Shown piece by piece: positions 1-5,290 of a DNA stretch of 9,128 bases (within the stretch, counting starts at the first letter, position 1; the number at the start of each line of letters is the position of its first letter). The DNA is taken from positions 1 through 9,128 of the forward strand of contig JAUVOA010000047.1 of assembly GCA_030599445.1 (NCBI GenBank), read 5' to 3'. A program made the position numbers and the translations under genes. Under the pieces are notes generated by a model, which ran no database searches, was not told where the DNA came from, and saw nothing but the letters and a program-made list of their open reading frames with translations. This DNA comes from Atribacterota bacterium. GTDB lineage: Bacteria > Atribacterota > Phoenicimicrobiia > Phoenicimicrobiales > Phoenicimicrobiaceae.

Positions 1-2
1 GG

Positions 3-290
3 CTTGAAACAGCAGATAGCATATTGTTGTATGCCGGAAAGAAACCGTTTTTTGTGGTTGATGCTTATACAAAAAGAATATTTTCTCGCCATAAATTGAT
101 TTCGAAAGATTCTACATACTATCAAATACAGAAATTTTTCATTAAAAATTTAGATATAGATGTAAAATTATTTAACGAATTTCACGCTCAGATTGTGATG
201 CTGGGCAAGACTATATGTACCAGCAAGAATCCGGATTGCGCTAAATGTCCGATTGGTTTCTTAACTAGCGTAGAGCGTTTAGCGTATTAG
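3..290 (+). CDS. Endonuclease III / MagIII-like HhH-GPD DNA glycosylase, 3' part
   Basis: C-terminal 95 codons of a base-excision-repair DNA glycosylase; the start lies before the window and the frame is open from base 3. The reading LETADSILLYAGKKP followed by FFVVDAYTKRIF matches the end of the helix-hairpin-helix and the catalytic Asp of the HhH-GPD fold (the D of VVDAYTKR). Where E. coli Nth has its catalytic Lys (GRKTA), this protein has Glu (LETA), as in the endonuclease III-related and MagIII-type branch, so a monofunctional glycosylase without lyase activity is likely (inference). An iron-sulfur motif begins as C-x6-C-x2-C (last Cys codon 246-248), but the usual fourth Cys, expected at codon 264-266, is Thr. 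The next codons, encoding SVERLAY and the stop, consist of heptamer repeats. Either the end was rewritten by repeat insertion or this subfamily does not need the cluster. Family confident; exact substrate unknown. Confidence 0.82.
   Translation, partial: LETADSILLYAGKKPFFVVDAYTKRIFSRHKLISKDSTYYQIQKFFIKNLDIDVKLFNEFHAQIVMLGKTICTSKNPDCAKCPIGFLTSVERLAY
270..290 (+). repeat. Forward heptamer array (GT-phase), three units
   Basis: GTAGAGC, GTTTAGC and GTATTAG run in exact period 7 and form the last seven codons, including the stop, of the glycosylase gene. They are variants of the GTATCGC family found at 3325-3466 and 7051-7092. The array is short, so it is convincing mainly because of those related arrays. 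Confidence 0.5.
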
Positions 291-335
291 TTACCCGGTT
301 GGCCAGTTATAAAATATAGGAAACAAGATAAAACC

Positions 336-421
336 GTAGGACAGGCGTCTCGTCTGTCTATACAAAAGTAGGGGTTCGATTCATCGAACCCGTTTCGGGT
401 CGGATAAATTCCGACCCCTAC
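336..421. repeat. Cluster of three GTAG-headed REP-type hairpins
   Basis: Three hairpins follow one another. (a) 336-358: GTAG then a stem of GACAGGCG and CGTCTGTC with a 3-base loop. (b) 368-391: GTAG then the perfect dyad GGGTTCGAT / ATCGAACCC with a 2-base loop. (c) 397-421: GGGTCGGA / TCCGACCC with a 5-base loop, then CTAC, which is GTAG on the other strand. Units b and c therefore form an inverted pair ending in GTAGGGG and CCCCTAC. A GTAG tetranucleotide beside a palindrome is the known signature of REP elements moved by REP-associated tyrosine (RAYT/Y1) transposases; no such transposase is visible here. The rest of the 291-587 gap holds reverse heptamers at 456-483 and no gene. Confidence 0.7.
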
Positions 422-455
422 ATCAATACAATATAAAAAAGTTTTTGAGTTTTGA

Positions 456-483
456 ACTAATGACTATTAACCATCGACTACAT
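456..483 (-). repeat. Reverse heptamer array (AC-phase), four units
   Basis: ACTAATG, ACTATTA, ACCATCG and ACTACAT follow in exact period 7, the inverted orientation of the GT-phase heptamers at 270-290. Looser related sequence (ATCGACTAAC, AACCGATGCTAACCGAC) continues to about 533. From there to the treT ribosome site I see only AT-rich sequence and no convincing promoter. Confidence 0.45.
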
Positions 484-587
484 TAACTGGTAAACTGGGT
501 AATCGACTAACAGGGCAACCGATGCTAACCGACATGCCAATAATAAATCTAAAATATAGAATAATTTCAAGATAAAGGAGGAAAAAT

Positions 588-1817
588 ATGTTAGAAATTG
601 TTAAAACTGAGGGGAAATCACTTAATGATTATATCGATATTATAGGAAAGGAAGAAATTGAAAGTATTAAGAAACTGGCTTTACCTCTAAAGGGGAAAAA
701 GGTAGTTCATATAAATGCTACCTCATTTGGAGGGGGAGTAGCAGAGATTTTATTTACCTTAGTTCCTTTAATGAAAGATGTAGGGATAGAGGCTGAATGG
801 CAGGTAATAAAAGGTTCAGATGATTTTTTTAATGTGACCAAGAGTATACATAATGGCTTGCAGGGAATGGATGTTCCTTTTAGTAAAGAGATGAAAGAGA
901 TATTTTTAAAAAAAAATCAACTAAATGAGAAATTATTCGAAGGTGAATATGATTTTGTAGTAATCCACGACCCTCAGCCAGTGGCAATATTGAATTGTCG
1001 GAAAGAGAAGAAAGGAAAATGGATTTGGCGGTTTCATATTGACCCTACAAGTGCTCAGGAAAAAATATGGCAATTTATCAGGCCATTTATAGAAAAACAT
1101 GATGCTGCTATATTTACTTTAAAAGAGTATATAAAAGATGACCTTAAATTAAAAAATATTGCCATAATCCCTCCGGCTATCGATCCCTTAAGCCCTAAGA
1201 ATACGGATTTAGATCAGGAAGAGATTGAAAATATTGTAACAAAATATAAAGTAGATCCAGATAGACCAATTATAACTCAAGTTTCCAGATTCGATCCCTG
1301 GAAAGACCCCTTAGGGGTTATCGATATGTACAGGATAGTAAAGAGAGAAGTAAAAGATGTACAATTGGTCCTTATTGCTTCTATGGCCAATGATGATCCG
1401 GAGGGCTGGGAATATTACGAAAAAACTGCCCGACATGCAGGAGAAGATTATGATATACATCTTCTATCTAATTTAAACGGAGTAGGGAATTTAGAGGTTA
1501 ATGCCTTTCAGAGAGCTTCAGATGTAATTATTCAGAAATCCTTAAGAGAAGGTTTTGGATTGGTGATTACCGAGGCATTATGGAAGGGGAAACCTGTGGT
1601 AGCGGCCAATGTAGGAGGAATTCCTTTGCAAGTAGATAACCGTCGCACAGGATTTTTAGTTGGTGATATTTCTGAATGTGCTGAAAGAGTTATACATCTC
1701 TTAAAAGATTCAGAAATTGCAAAAAAGATGGGTACTTCAGGAAAGGAATATGTTAGAAAGAATTTTTTAGTCACCCGCCTGCTAAAAGATTATTTAAATT
1801 TGTTTAATAGTTTTTAA
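588..1817 (+). CDS. treT: Trehalose glycosyltransferring synthase (GT4 family)
   Basis: A 409-residue cytosolic retaining glycosyltransferase of family GT4, the usual length for TreT (about 410). TreT reversibly makes trehalose from NDP-glucose and glucose, and in Thermococcales it sits beside a trehalose/maltose ABC importer, as here. Seen in the sequence: the glycine-rich N-domain loop NATSFGGGVAEIL (43-55), DDFFNVTK (78-85), HDPQP (127-131), KWIWRFHID (144-152), the donor-binding QVSRFDPWKDPLGVI with R234 and K239, and the GT4 E-x7-E motif at E321/E329 inside REGFGLVITEALWKGKP. The start is fixed by a strong AAAGGAGG at 574-581, six bases before ATG. It probably degrades imported trehalose to NDP-glucose plus glucose, though synthesis for osmotic or heat protection is also possible. 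The ROK gene follows after 237 bases. A generic GT4 enzyme is the alternative, but the motif run is specific enough that I favour TreT. Confidence 0.9.
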   Translation: MLEIVKTEGKSLNDYIDIIGKEEIESIKKLALPLKGKKVVHINATSFGGGVAEILFTLVPLMKDVGIEAEWQVIKGSDDFFNVTKSIHNGLQGMDVPFSKEMKEIFLKKNQLNEKLFEGEYDFVVIHDPQPVAILNCRKEKKGKWIWRFHIDPTSAQEKIWQFIRPFIEKHDAAIFTLKEYIKDDLKLKNIAIIPPAIDPLSPKNTDLDQEEIENIVTKYKVDPDRPIITQVSRFDPWKDPLGVIDMYRIVKREVKDVQLVLIASMANDDPEGWEYYEKTARHAGEDYDIHLLSNLNGVGNLEVNAFQRASDVIIQKSLREGFGLVITEALWKGKPVVAANVGGIPLQVDNRRTGFLVGDISECAERVIHLLKDSEIAKKMGTSGKEYVRKNFLVTRLLKDYLNLFNSF

Positions 1818-1887
1818 AATAAATACCTAAATCAAAATGAGCAATTTTTAGCCACAAATTAAGTCAATAGCTCCCAATTTACTCCTC

Positions 1888-1924
1888 ATTTTTTCGATTT
1901 TTAAAAAAAATTGAAAAAATTTTT
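1888..1924 (+). terminator. Weak terminator-like AT dyad after treT
   Basis: ATTTTTTCGATTTTT (1888-1902) pairs with AAAAATTGAAAAAAT (1906-1920) at 14 of 15 positions around a 3-base loop and runs into T5 at 1920-1924. The stem is almost all A-T, so termination would be weak. It may equally be curved A-tract DNA upstream of the ROK promoter. Confidence 0.3.
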
Positions 1925-1966
1925 CAAAAAAAGAAGGATTTTTTATACAAGGTGTAGAATAATAAA

Positions 1967-2001
1967 ATAAGATACTTGCTTCAGTGAAGAAAGTATCTTA
2001 T
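1967..2001. promoter_or_regulatory. 35-bp palindrome, candidate ROK operator
   Basis: ATAAGATACTT (1967-1977) and AAGTATCTTAT (1991-2001) are perfect inverted repeats. The inner CTTCA (1979-1983) and TGAAG (1985-1989) share the same centre, base 1984. Sixteen of the seventeen base pairs match (only 1978/1990 fails). It lies 53 bases before the ROK gene and overlaps the candidate promoter, so autoregulation by the ROK protein is plausible. As RNA it would fold into a long hairpin, but no U-run follows, which argues against a terminator. Confidence 0.5.
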
Positions 2002-2004
2002 AAA
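1976..2004 (+). promoter_or_regulatory. Candidate sigma-70 promoter for the ROK gene
   Basis: TTGCTT at 1976-1981 and TATAAA at 1999-2004 are 17 bases apart, the ideal spacing. The -10 box matches consensus at five of six positions, the -35 only at its TTG. Transcription would start near 2011, giving a leader of about 44 bases. The 35-bp palindrome covers the whole spacer. In such AT-rich DNA a chance match is possible. Confidence 0.35.
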
Positions 2005-2040
2005 ATATTTAAAAAATAATATGTCAGGATAAATAGTAAA

Positions 2041-2054
2041 AATATTTAAATATT
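2041..2054. promoter_or_regulatory. 14-bp palindrome abutting the ROK start codon
   Basis: AATATTTAAATATT is a perfect palindrome ending directly at the ATG, where a ribosome site would normally be. The core AATATTTAAA also occurs at 2004-2013 by the candidate transcription start. It could be a second regulator site or simply AT-rich sequence. Confidence 0.25.
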
Positions 2055-3314
2055 ATGGATAATATTCGTCGAGGCAACAAACAATTAATTAAAGAATTAA
2101 ATAGAGCTATTGTAATTAATACAATTCTAAATTACGGGCCCATTTCTCGCACCAGAATCTCTGAGTTTACTGATTTAGGATTATCTACCGTTTCTAATAT
2201 TGTTGCAGATTTAATTAAGAAAGAACTCATATACGAAACAGGAGAAGAAGAATCCAGCGGAGGGAGAAGGGCAATTCTACTTGAATTTAACTGCAACGAT
2301 AGATTTGTTCTGGGAATAAAAATTGGCTTGGATGGTATTATTATCGGATTAGTTAATATGAAGTCAAAGATTTTAGACCAGCATTTTATCCCCAGTCCGG
2401 TTAAAAGCAGTGAGAAGATAGTGCTTGAGGTTTTAATAAAAGCAATACGAGATTTAATCAATAAAAATCATATTATAGCAGAAAAAATAGTTGGATGCGG
2501 AATCGGTGTTTCTGGATTAGTGAATCAGAAAGAAGGTATTTTAGTATTTTCTAAGATATTAGGGTGGAAAAAAATAAGATTTAAAGAATTTCTCGAAAAG
2601 GAATTTAATTTTCCTATATTTATAGATAAAGATGTAAATGCACTAACTTTAGCAGAAAAACGTTTTGGAGTAGGTAAAAAAATAAATAATTTTATTTGTA
2701 TCACTATCGGTAAAGGTGTGGGAGCCGGAATAGTAATTAAAGGCGATATATATCACGGAAGCTATGGTGGAGCCGGGGATTTCGGCCATATAATTATAGA
2801 TAAAGATGGTCCTTTATGTTATTGCGGAAAAAGAGGTTGTTTGGAAACTTTTTCTTCTGATCAATTTATTATCAATAAAATCAAAGAAGCATTATCTAAC
2901 CAACAGGATACTATAATAAAAGACTTTTTAAAAAAGAAAGAGGATTTAGATTCTATTTCAGTTGATATGGTTCTTAAAGCCGCTCAGAAGGGAGATATTA
3001 TCTCAAAGAATATTTTTCAAGAAGTAGGAAAAAATTTAGCCATGGGAATAGTAAGCCTTATTTCTCTTTTTGACCCTGAATTAATTGTAGTGGGTGGAGA
3101 AGGGGTCAAAGCCGGTGAATTAATTTTTCCAACTATGCGAAAAGTAGTTAGGGATAATTTTCCTTTTAAAAAGGAAATTAAGATTGTTTTTCTCCAACCT
3201 GGAGAAGAGGGGTGGATTATTGGAGCTGCTGAATTAGTGTTAAGTGAAATTTTTAAAACTCCTATTTTTAAGTCCAAAGGAAAAGTGGCTATTAAATCTG
3301 CCTTTCGTTGGTAA
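2055..3314 (+). CDS. ROK-family sugar-responsive transcriptional repressor
   Basis: A 419-residue cytosolic regulator of the NagC/Mlc/XylR type. Residues about 18-62 form a winged helix-turn-helix (GPISRTRISEFTDLGLSTVS), followed by the usual ESSGGRRAILLEFN linker (66-79). The ROK sugar-kinase fold follows: GIGVSGLVN (149-157), the catalytic-type Asp D193 in DKDVNALTLAEKRFG, ATP-site glycines in TIGKGVGAGIVIKG (217-230), and zinc ligands H245, C255, C257 and C262 in GH plus CYCGKRGC, positions close to those of Mlc. It probably binds a sugar and releases DNA, controlling treT and the importer; that target set is inferred from position. Because D193 is present, residual kinase activity cannot be excluded. 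The ATG gives a normal N-terminus (KQLIKELNRAIVINTI), but no Shine-Dalgarno precedes it, only AT-rich sequence. It is too long for a plain glucokinase, which lacks the DNA-binding domain. Confidence 0.9.
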   Translation: MDNIRRGNKQLIKELNRAIVINTILNYGPISRTRISEFTDLGLSTVSNIVADLIKKELIYETGEEESSGGRRAILLEFNCNDRFVLGIKIGLDGIIIGLVNMKSKILDQHFIPSPVKSSEKIVLEVLIKAIRDLINKNHIIAEKIVGCGIGVSGLVNQKEGILVFSKILGWKKIRFKEFLEKEFNFPIFIDKDVNALTLAEKRFGVGKKINNFICITIGKGVGAGIVIKGDIYHGSYGGAGDFGHIIIDKDGPLCYCGKRGCLETFSSDQFIINKIKEALSNQQDTIIKDFLKKKEDLDSISVDMVLKAAQKGDIISKNIFQEVGKNLAMGIVSLISLFDPELIVVGGEGVKAGELIFPTMRKVVRDNFPFKKEIKIVFLQPGEEGWIIGAAELVLSEIFKTPIFKSKGKVAIKSAFRW

Positions 3315-3324
3315 CTTAAAATTA

Positions 3325-3466
3325 GTATCGCGTATCGAGTATCGCGTATCGCGTGAAGAGAATAGAGGACAGGAGCCAAATTCGTATCTCGTGAATCGTA
3401 TCTCGCAAAGAAGAAGACAGAAGATAAGATGGTATCAAGTATCGAGTATCGTGTATTACGTATTGC
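3325..3466 (+). repeat. Forward heptamer arrays of the GTATCGC family
   Basis: Eleven bases after the ROK stop, four exact-register heptamers occupy 3325-3352 (GTATCGC, GTATCGA, GTATCGC, GTATCGC). A second block lies at 3384-3404 (GTATCTC, GTGAATC, GTATCTC). A third, of five units, runs over 3432-3466 (GTATCAA, GTATCGA, GTATCGT, GTATTAC, GTATTGC). Position 5 onward varies, while GTAT is nearly constant. Purine-rich sequence separates the blocks. No gene is seen; reading frames through the region are repeat artefacts. Heptameric short tandem repeats are known from filamentous cyanobacteria (STRR sequences), but I do not recognise this one. Confidence 0.75.
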
Positions 3467-3480
3467 GTTAGAATACAGTG

Positions 3481-3552
3481 ATGAGTAATGTGTAATGAGT
3501 AATAAGAAAAGAGTTGGATAGTTAATTGGTTAATTGGTTAATTGGTTAGTTG
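3481..3552 (+). repeat. ATGAGTA heptamers passing into GTTAATTG octamers
   Basis: ATGAGTA, ATGTGTA and ATGAGTA (3481-3501) are tandem heptamers. After a 19-base gap, GTTAATTG occurs three times in tandem, then GTTAGTTG (3521-3552), a period of eight. The array continues the heptamer region but with a different unit length and sequence. Confidence 0.65.
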
Positions 3553-3560
3553 GTTAAGAA

Positions 3561-3618
3561 GGTCAGGTACTATCATCCTTCTCGAAGGACAGGTATCCCC
3601 CGTTTTCACGAGGGCAGG
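3561..3618. repeat. Degenerate repeat with GGNCAGG every 25-26 bases
   Basis: GGTCAGG (3561), GGACAGG (3587) and GGGCAGG (3612) are spaced 26 and 25 bases apart. Hairpins lie between them: CCTTC / GAAGG around TC (3577-3588) and an imperfect CCCCCG / CGAGGG (3597-3614). GGACAGG also starts just inside the GTAG hairpin at 336-358, so these may be eroded relatives. Confidence 0.4.
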
Positions 3619-3639
3619 CCCGCTTGTTTCTGAATTAAT

Positions 3640-3717
3640 GTAGGGGCATGATGCATTGTGCCCAAAGATAATCAAAAGACAATAAAACAGGAAGGGCACG
3701 ATGCATCATGCCCCTAC
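3640..3717. repeat. Inverted pair of GTAG-headed REP elements
   Basis: Arms of 24 bases at 3640-3663 and 3694-3717 are inverted copies of each other with one mismatch, separated by 30 bases. Each arm is GTAG plus a 20-base near-palindrome, GGGCATGATGCATTGTGCCC on the left and GGGCACGATGCATCATGCCC on the right (the latter followed by CTAC). Stem differences within an arm are of the T-G wobble kind. Two REPs in opposite orientation resemble a BIME. The spacer is A-rich and carries no gene. Confidence 0.75.
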
Positions 3718-3734
3718 ACCTGAATCCTAATTTC

Positions 3735-3762
3735 TTTAACGCAATACGCGATAAGATATACT
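3735..3762 (+). promoter_or_regulatory. Possible promoter for the importer operon
   Basis: TTTAAC (3735-3740) and TATACT (3757-3762) are 16 bases apart. The -10 box is good, the -35 box poor. If real, the promoter is built into the reverse heptamer array and leaves a leader of about 79 bases before the binding-protein gene. This is the best candidate I found in the gap. Confidence 0.25.
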
Positions 3763-3773
3763 AACGACTAATT
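3739..3773 (-). repeat. Reverse heptamer array (AC-phase), five units
   Basis: ACGCAAT, ACGCGAT, AAGATAT, ACTAACG and ACTAATT follow in period 7. ACGCGAT is the reverse complement of ATCGCGT, a phase of the forward GTATCGC heptamer. The array closes the mosaic that opens at 3325. Confidence 0.5.
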
Positions 3774-3776
3774 TAA

Positions 3777-3827
3777 GAGGAGGTGTTGTGCATTAGAAAT
3801 AAAAGATTGAGAAGAATGTATTTTTAA
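3777..3827 (+). other. Orphan Shine-Dalgarno with a possible 14-codon frame
   Basis: GAGGAGGT at 3777-3784 is an excellent ribosome site, but no annotated gene follows it. A TTG at 3786 opens a frame of 14 codons ending TAA at 3825-3827, just before the real binding-protein ribosome site. The spacing to TTG is too short to be comfortable, so a leader peptide is possible but unproven; it may be the relic of a lost start. Confidence 0.2.
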
Positions 3828-3847
3828 AAAATAAAGGAGGAAAGAAA

Positions 3848-5125
3848 ATGTTAAAGAAAATAAGTTTTGTGATATTAGTACTATTATTAATTGGAATGCT
3901 TACTTCAAGTGTATTTGCAGCATCTAATACCTTGACTATTCTTGGTGTTTGGACAGGTGCAGAAGCTGAAGCTTTTCAAAAAATGATGGCTCCGTTTGAA
4001 GCTGAAACTGGGATTAAAATTGAATTCACTGGAACTCGAGACCTTCCCGCTATTTTAACTACTCAAGTAGAAGCTGGTAACCCACCTGATGTTTCAGCTC
4101 TGCCGAATCCAGGACAGATGGTAGAATTTGCCAAAGCTGGAAAATTAGTAGATTTAAGCACCTTTATGGATATGGATGTACTACAAAGTGATTATTCATC
4201 AACCTGGTTAGATTTGGGGACTTACAAAGGAAAATTCTGTGGGGTATTTATTTCTGCTGATCTAAAAAGTTTAGTCTGGTATAGTCCTAAAGCATTTGCT
4301 GCTGGTGGTTATACTATTCCTACCACCTGGGAGGAAATGATTGCTCTTTCCGATAAGATGGTAGCCGATGGCAAGACTCCATGGGCTATTGGATTTGAAA
4401 GTGGTGCTGCCAGTGGATGGGCTGGAACAGACTGGATTGAAGATATTATGCTCCGTACCGTAGAGCCAGAGGTTTATGACTTATGGGTTTCCCATGGAAT
4501 ATCCTGGTTAGATGATCGGGTACAAAGGGCTTTTGAATTATTTGGCCAGATTGCTTTAAACGAGAAGTATGTCTATGGTGGAACAAATGCAGAACTGACT
4601 ATAAATTTTGGTGATTCACCGGATGCTTTGTTTACTAGTCCACCAAATGCTTATATGCATAGACAGGCAACCTTTATCAAAAGCTTTATACTTGACCATT
4701 TCCCCAATTTGGTTCCGGGAGAGGATTTTGATTTCTTCCCCTTCCCGCCCATTGATTCGCAATATGGGATACCAGCTTTAGGAGCTGCTGATTTGTTTGC
4801 TATGTTTAATGATACTCCAGAAGCACGGGCTTTTATGGAATATATTGTTTCTCCAGAGGCTCAGGAAATATGGGTTGCTGAAACAGGGAAGCTTTCTGCT
4901 AATAAACGAGTAAATCCTACTGCCTATCCTGATGACTTAACCCGTAAAGGTGCCAAAATCTTAAGTGAAGCTTCAACTTTCCGTTTTGATGGTTCTGATT
5001 TAATGCCATCAGCAGTTGGTGCTGGTTCTTTCTGGACTGGGATATTAGATTATGTAAGTGGTATACCATTAATGAATGTATTAATGACTATTGAGACTAC
5101 TGCTTTGGATGCTTATCGGAAATAG
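3848..5125 (+). CDS. Alpha-glucoside ABC transporter substrate-binding protein (AglE-like)
   Basis: A 425-residue family 1 extracellular solute-binding protein that would capture an alpha-glucoside in the periplasm and deliver it to the two permeases downstream. Residues 1-24 are a signal peptide (two Lys, a hydrophobic core, cleavage after SVFA). There is no lipobox Cys, so it should be soluble in a periplasm. Recognisable runs are LTILGVWTGAEAEAF (29-43), TGTRDLPAILTTQVEAGNPPD (61-81), SLVWYSPKAFAAGGY (141-155), TTWEEM (159-164) and ESGAASGWAGTDWIEDI (184-200). The Trp- and Tyr-rich composition fits a sugar site. The pattern recalls AglE of rhizobia, whose system takes trehalose, sucrose and maltose; neighbouring treT makes trehalose a strong candidate. 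The start is set by AAGGAGG at 3834-3840, seven bases before ATG. A hairpin-forming repeat separates it from the permeases. Confidence 0.9.
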   Translation: MLKKISFVILVLLLIGMLTSSVFAASNTLTILGVWTGAEAEAFQKMMAPFEAETGIKIEFTGTRDLPAILTTQVEAGNPPDVSALPNPGQMVEFAKAGKLVDLSTFMDMDVLQSDYSSTWLDLGTYKGKFCGVFISADLKSLVWYSPKAFAAGGYTIPTTWEEMIALSDKMVADGKTPWAIGFESGAASGWAGTDWIEDIMLRTVEPEVYDLWVSHGISWLDDRVQRAFELFGQIALNEKYVYGGTNAELTINFGDSPDALFTSPPNAYMHRQATFIKSFILDHFPNLVPGEDFDFFPFPPIDSQYGIPALGAADLFAMFNDTPEARAFMEYIVSPEAQEIWVAETGKLSANKRVNPTAYPDDLTRKGAKILSEASTFRFDGSDLMPSAVGAGSFWTGILDYVSGIPLMNVLMTIETTALDAYRK

Positions 5126-5139
5126 CAGAATTAAATCTA

Positions 5140-5229
5140 TCATTGCGAGGGGAGCACTCAAGTAATATTAAGTGCTCCCCGTGGCAATCTTGGGTTGAGA
5201 TTGCTTCGTCGCGTTGCTCCTCGCAATGA
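5140..5229. repeat. CATTGCGAGG-bounded inverted-repeat element
   Basis: TCATTGCGAGG (5140-5150) and CCTCGCAATGA (5219-5229) are perfect 11-bp terminal inverted repeats. Inside lie a 10-bp stem GGGGAGCACT / AGTGCTCCCC with a 12-base loop (5149-5180) and a 7-bp stem GCAATCT / AGATTGC (5184-5204). Elements of this kind, ending CCTCGCAATGAC, are common dispersed repeats in many bacteria. It begins 14 bases after the binding-protein stop, with no U-run, so it is more likely an mRNA-stabilising or attenuating hairpin than a terminator. A partial copy lies at 7151-7199. The rest of the gap carries only the AAAGGA ribosome site at 5276-5281. Confidence 0.75.
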
Positions 5230-5290
5230 CAAAATCTGATAATTACAGTAAAATATTTTTTATATTGATATTTAGAAAGGAAAGAAATTC

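Noticed and set aside
368..421. Intrinsic terminator of the glycosylase gene
   Set aside because: The stems are strong but no U-run follows, and the same hairpins recur with GTAG heads in other gaps, so a repeat element explains them better.
484..574. Promoter for treT
   Set aside because: Partial boxes such as TATTAA (465-470) and TAGAAT (557-562) lack a properly spaced -35, so none is called.
1532..1774. Reverse-strand frame inside treT
   Set aside because: Antisense shadow of a well-conserved coding region, with no ribosome site or recognisable domain.
2132..2461. Reverse-strand frame inside the ROK gene
   Set aside because: Antisense to the HTH and linker region, with no domain or ribosome site; a shadow.
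2055..3314. Glucokinase
   Set aside because: An N-terminal winged HTH and 419-residue length fit a ROK repressor; plain glucokinases are about 100 residues shorter.
3017..3379. Reverse-strand frame over the end of ROK and the first heptamers
   Set aside because: Its start lies in repeat sequence (peptide IRDTRYAI from GTATCGC units) and the rest is antisense to ROK.
3244..3471. Forward frame overlapping the end of ROK
   Set aside because: Out of frame with ROK, and its second half is translated heptamer repeat (LVSRIEYRVSREEN).
3325..3552. CRISPR-like array
   Set aside because: Units are 7-8 bases in direct tandem with no spacers, and no cas gene is present.
3848..3925. Lipoprotein signal on the binding protein
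   Set aside because: There is no Cys in the first 30 residues; the cleavage site is SVFA-A, a type I signal.
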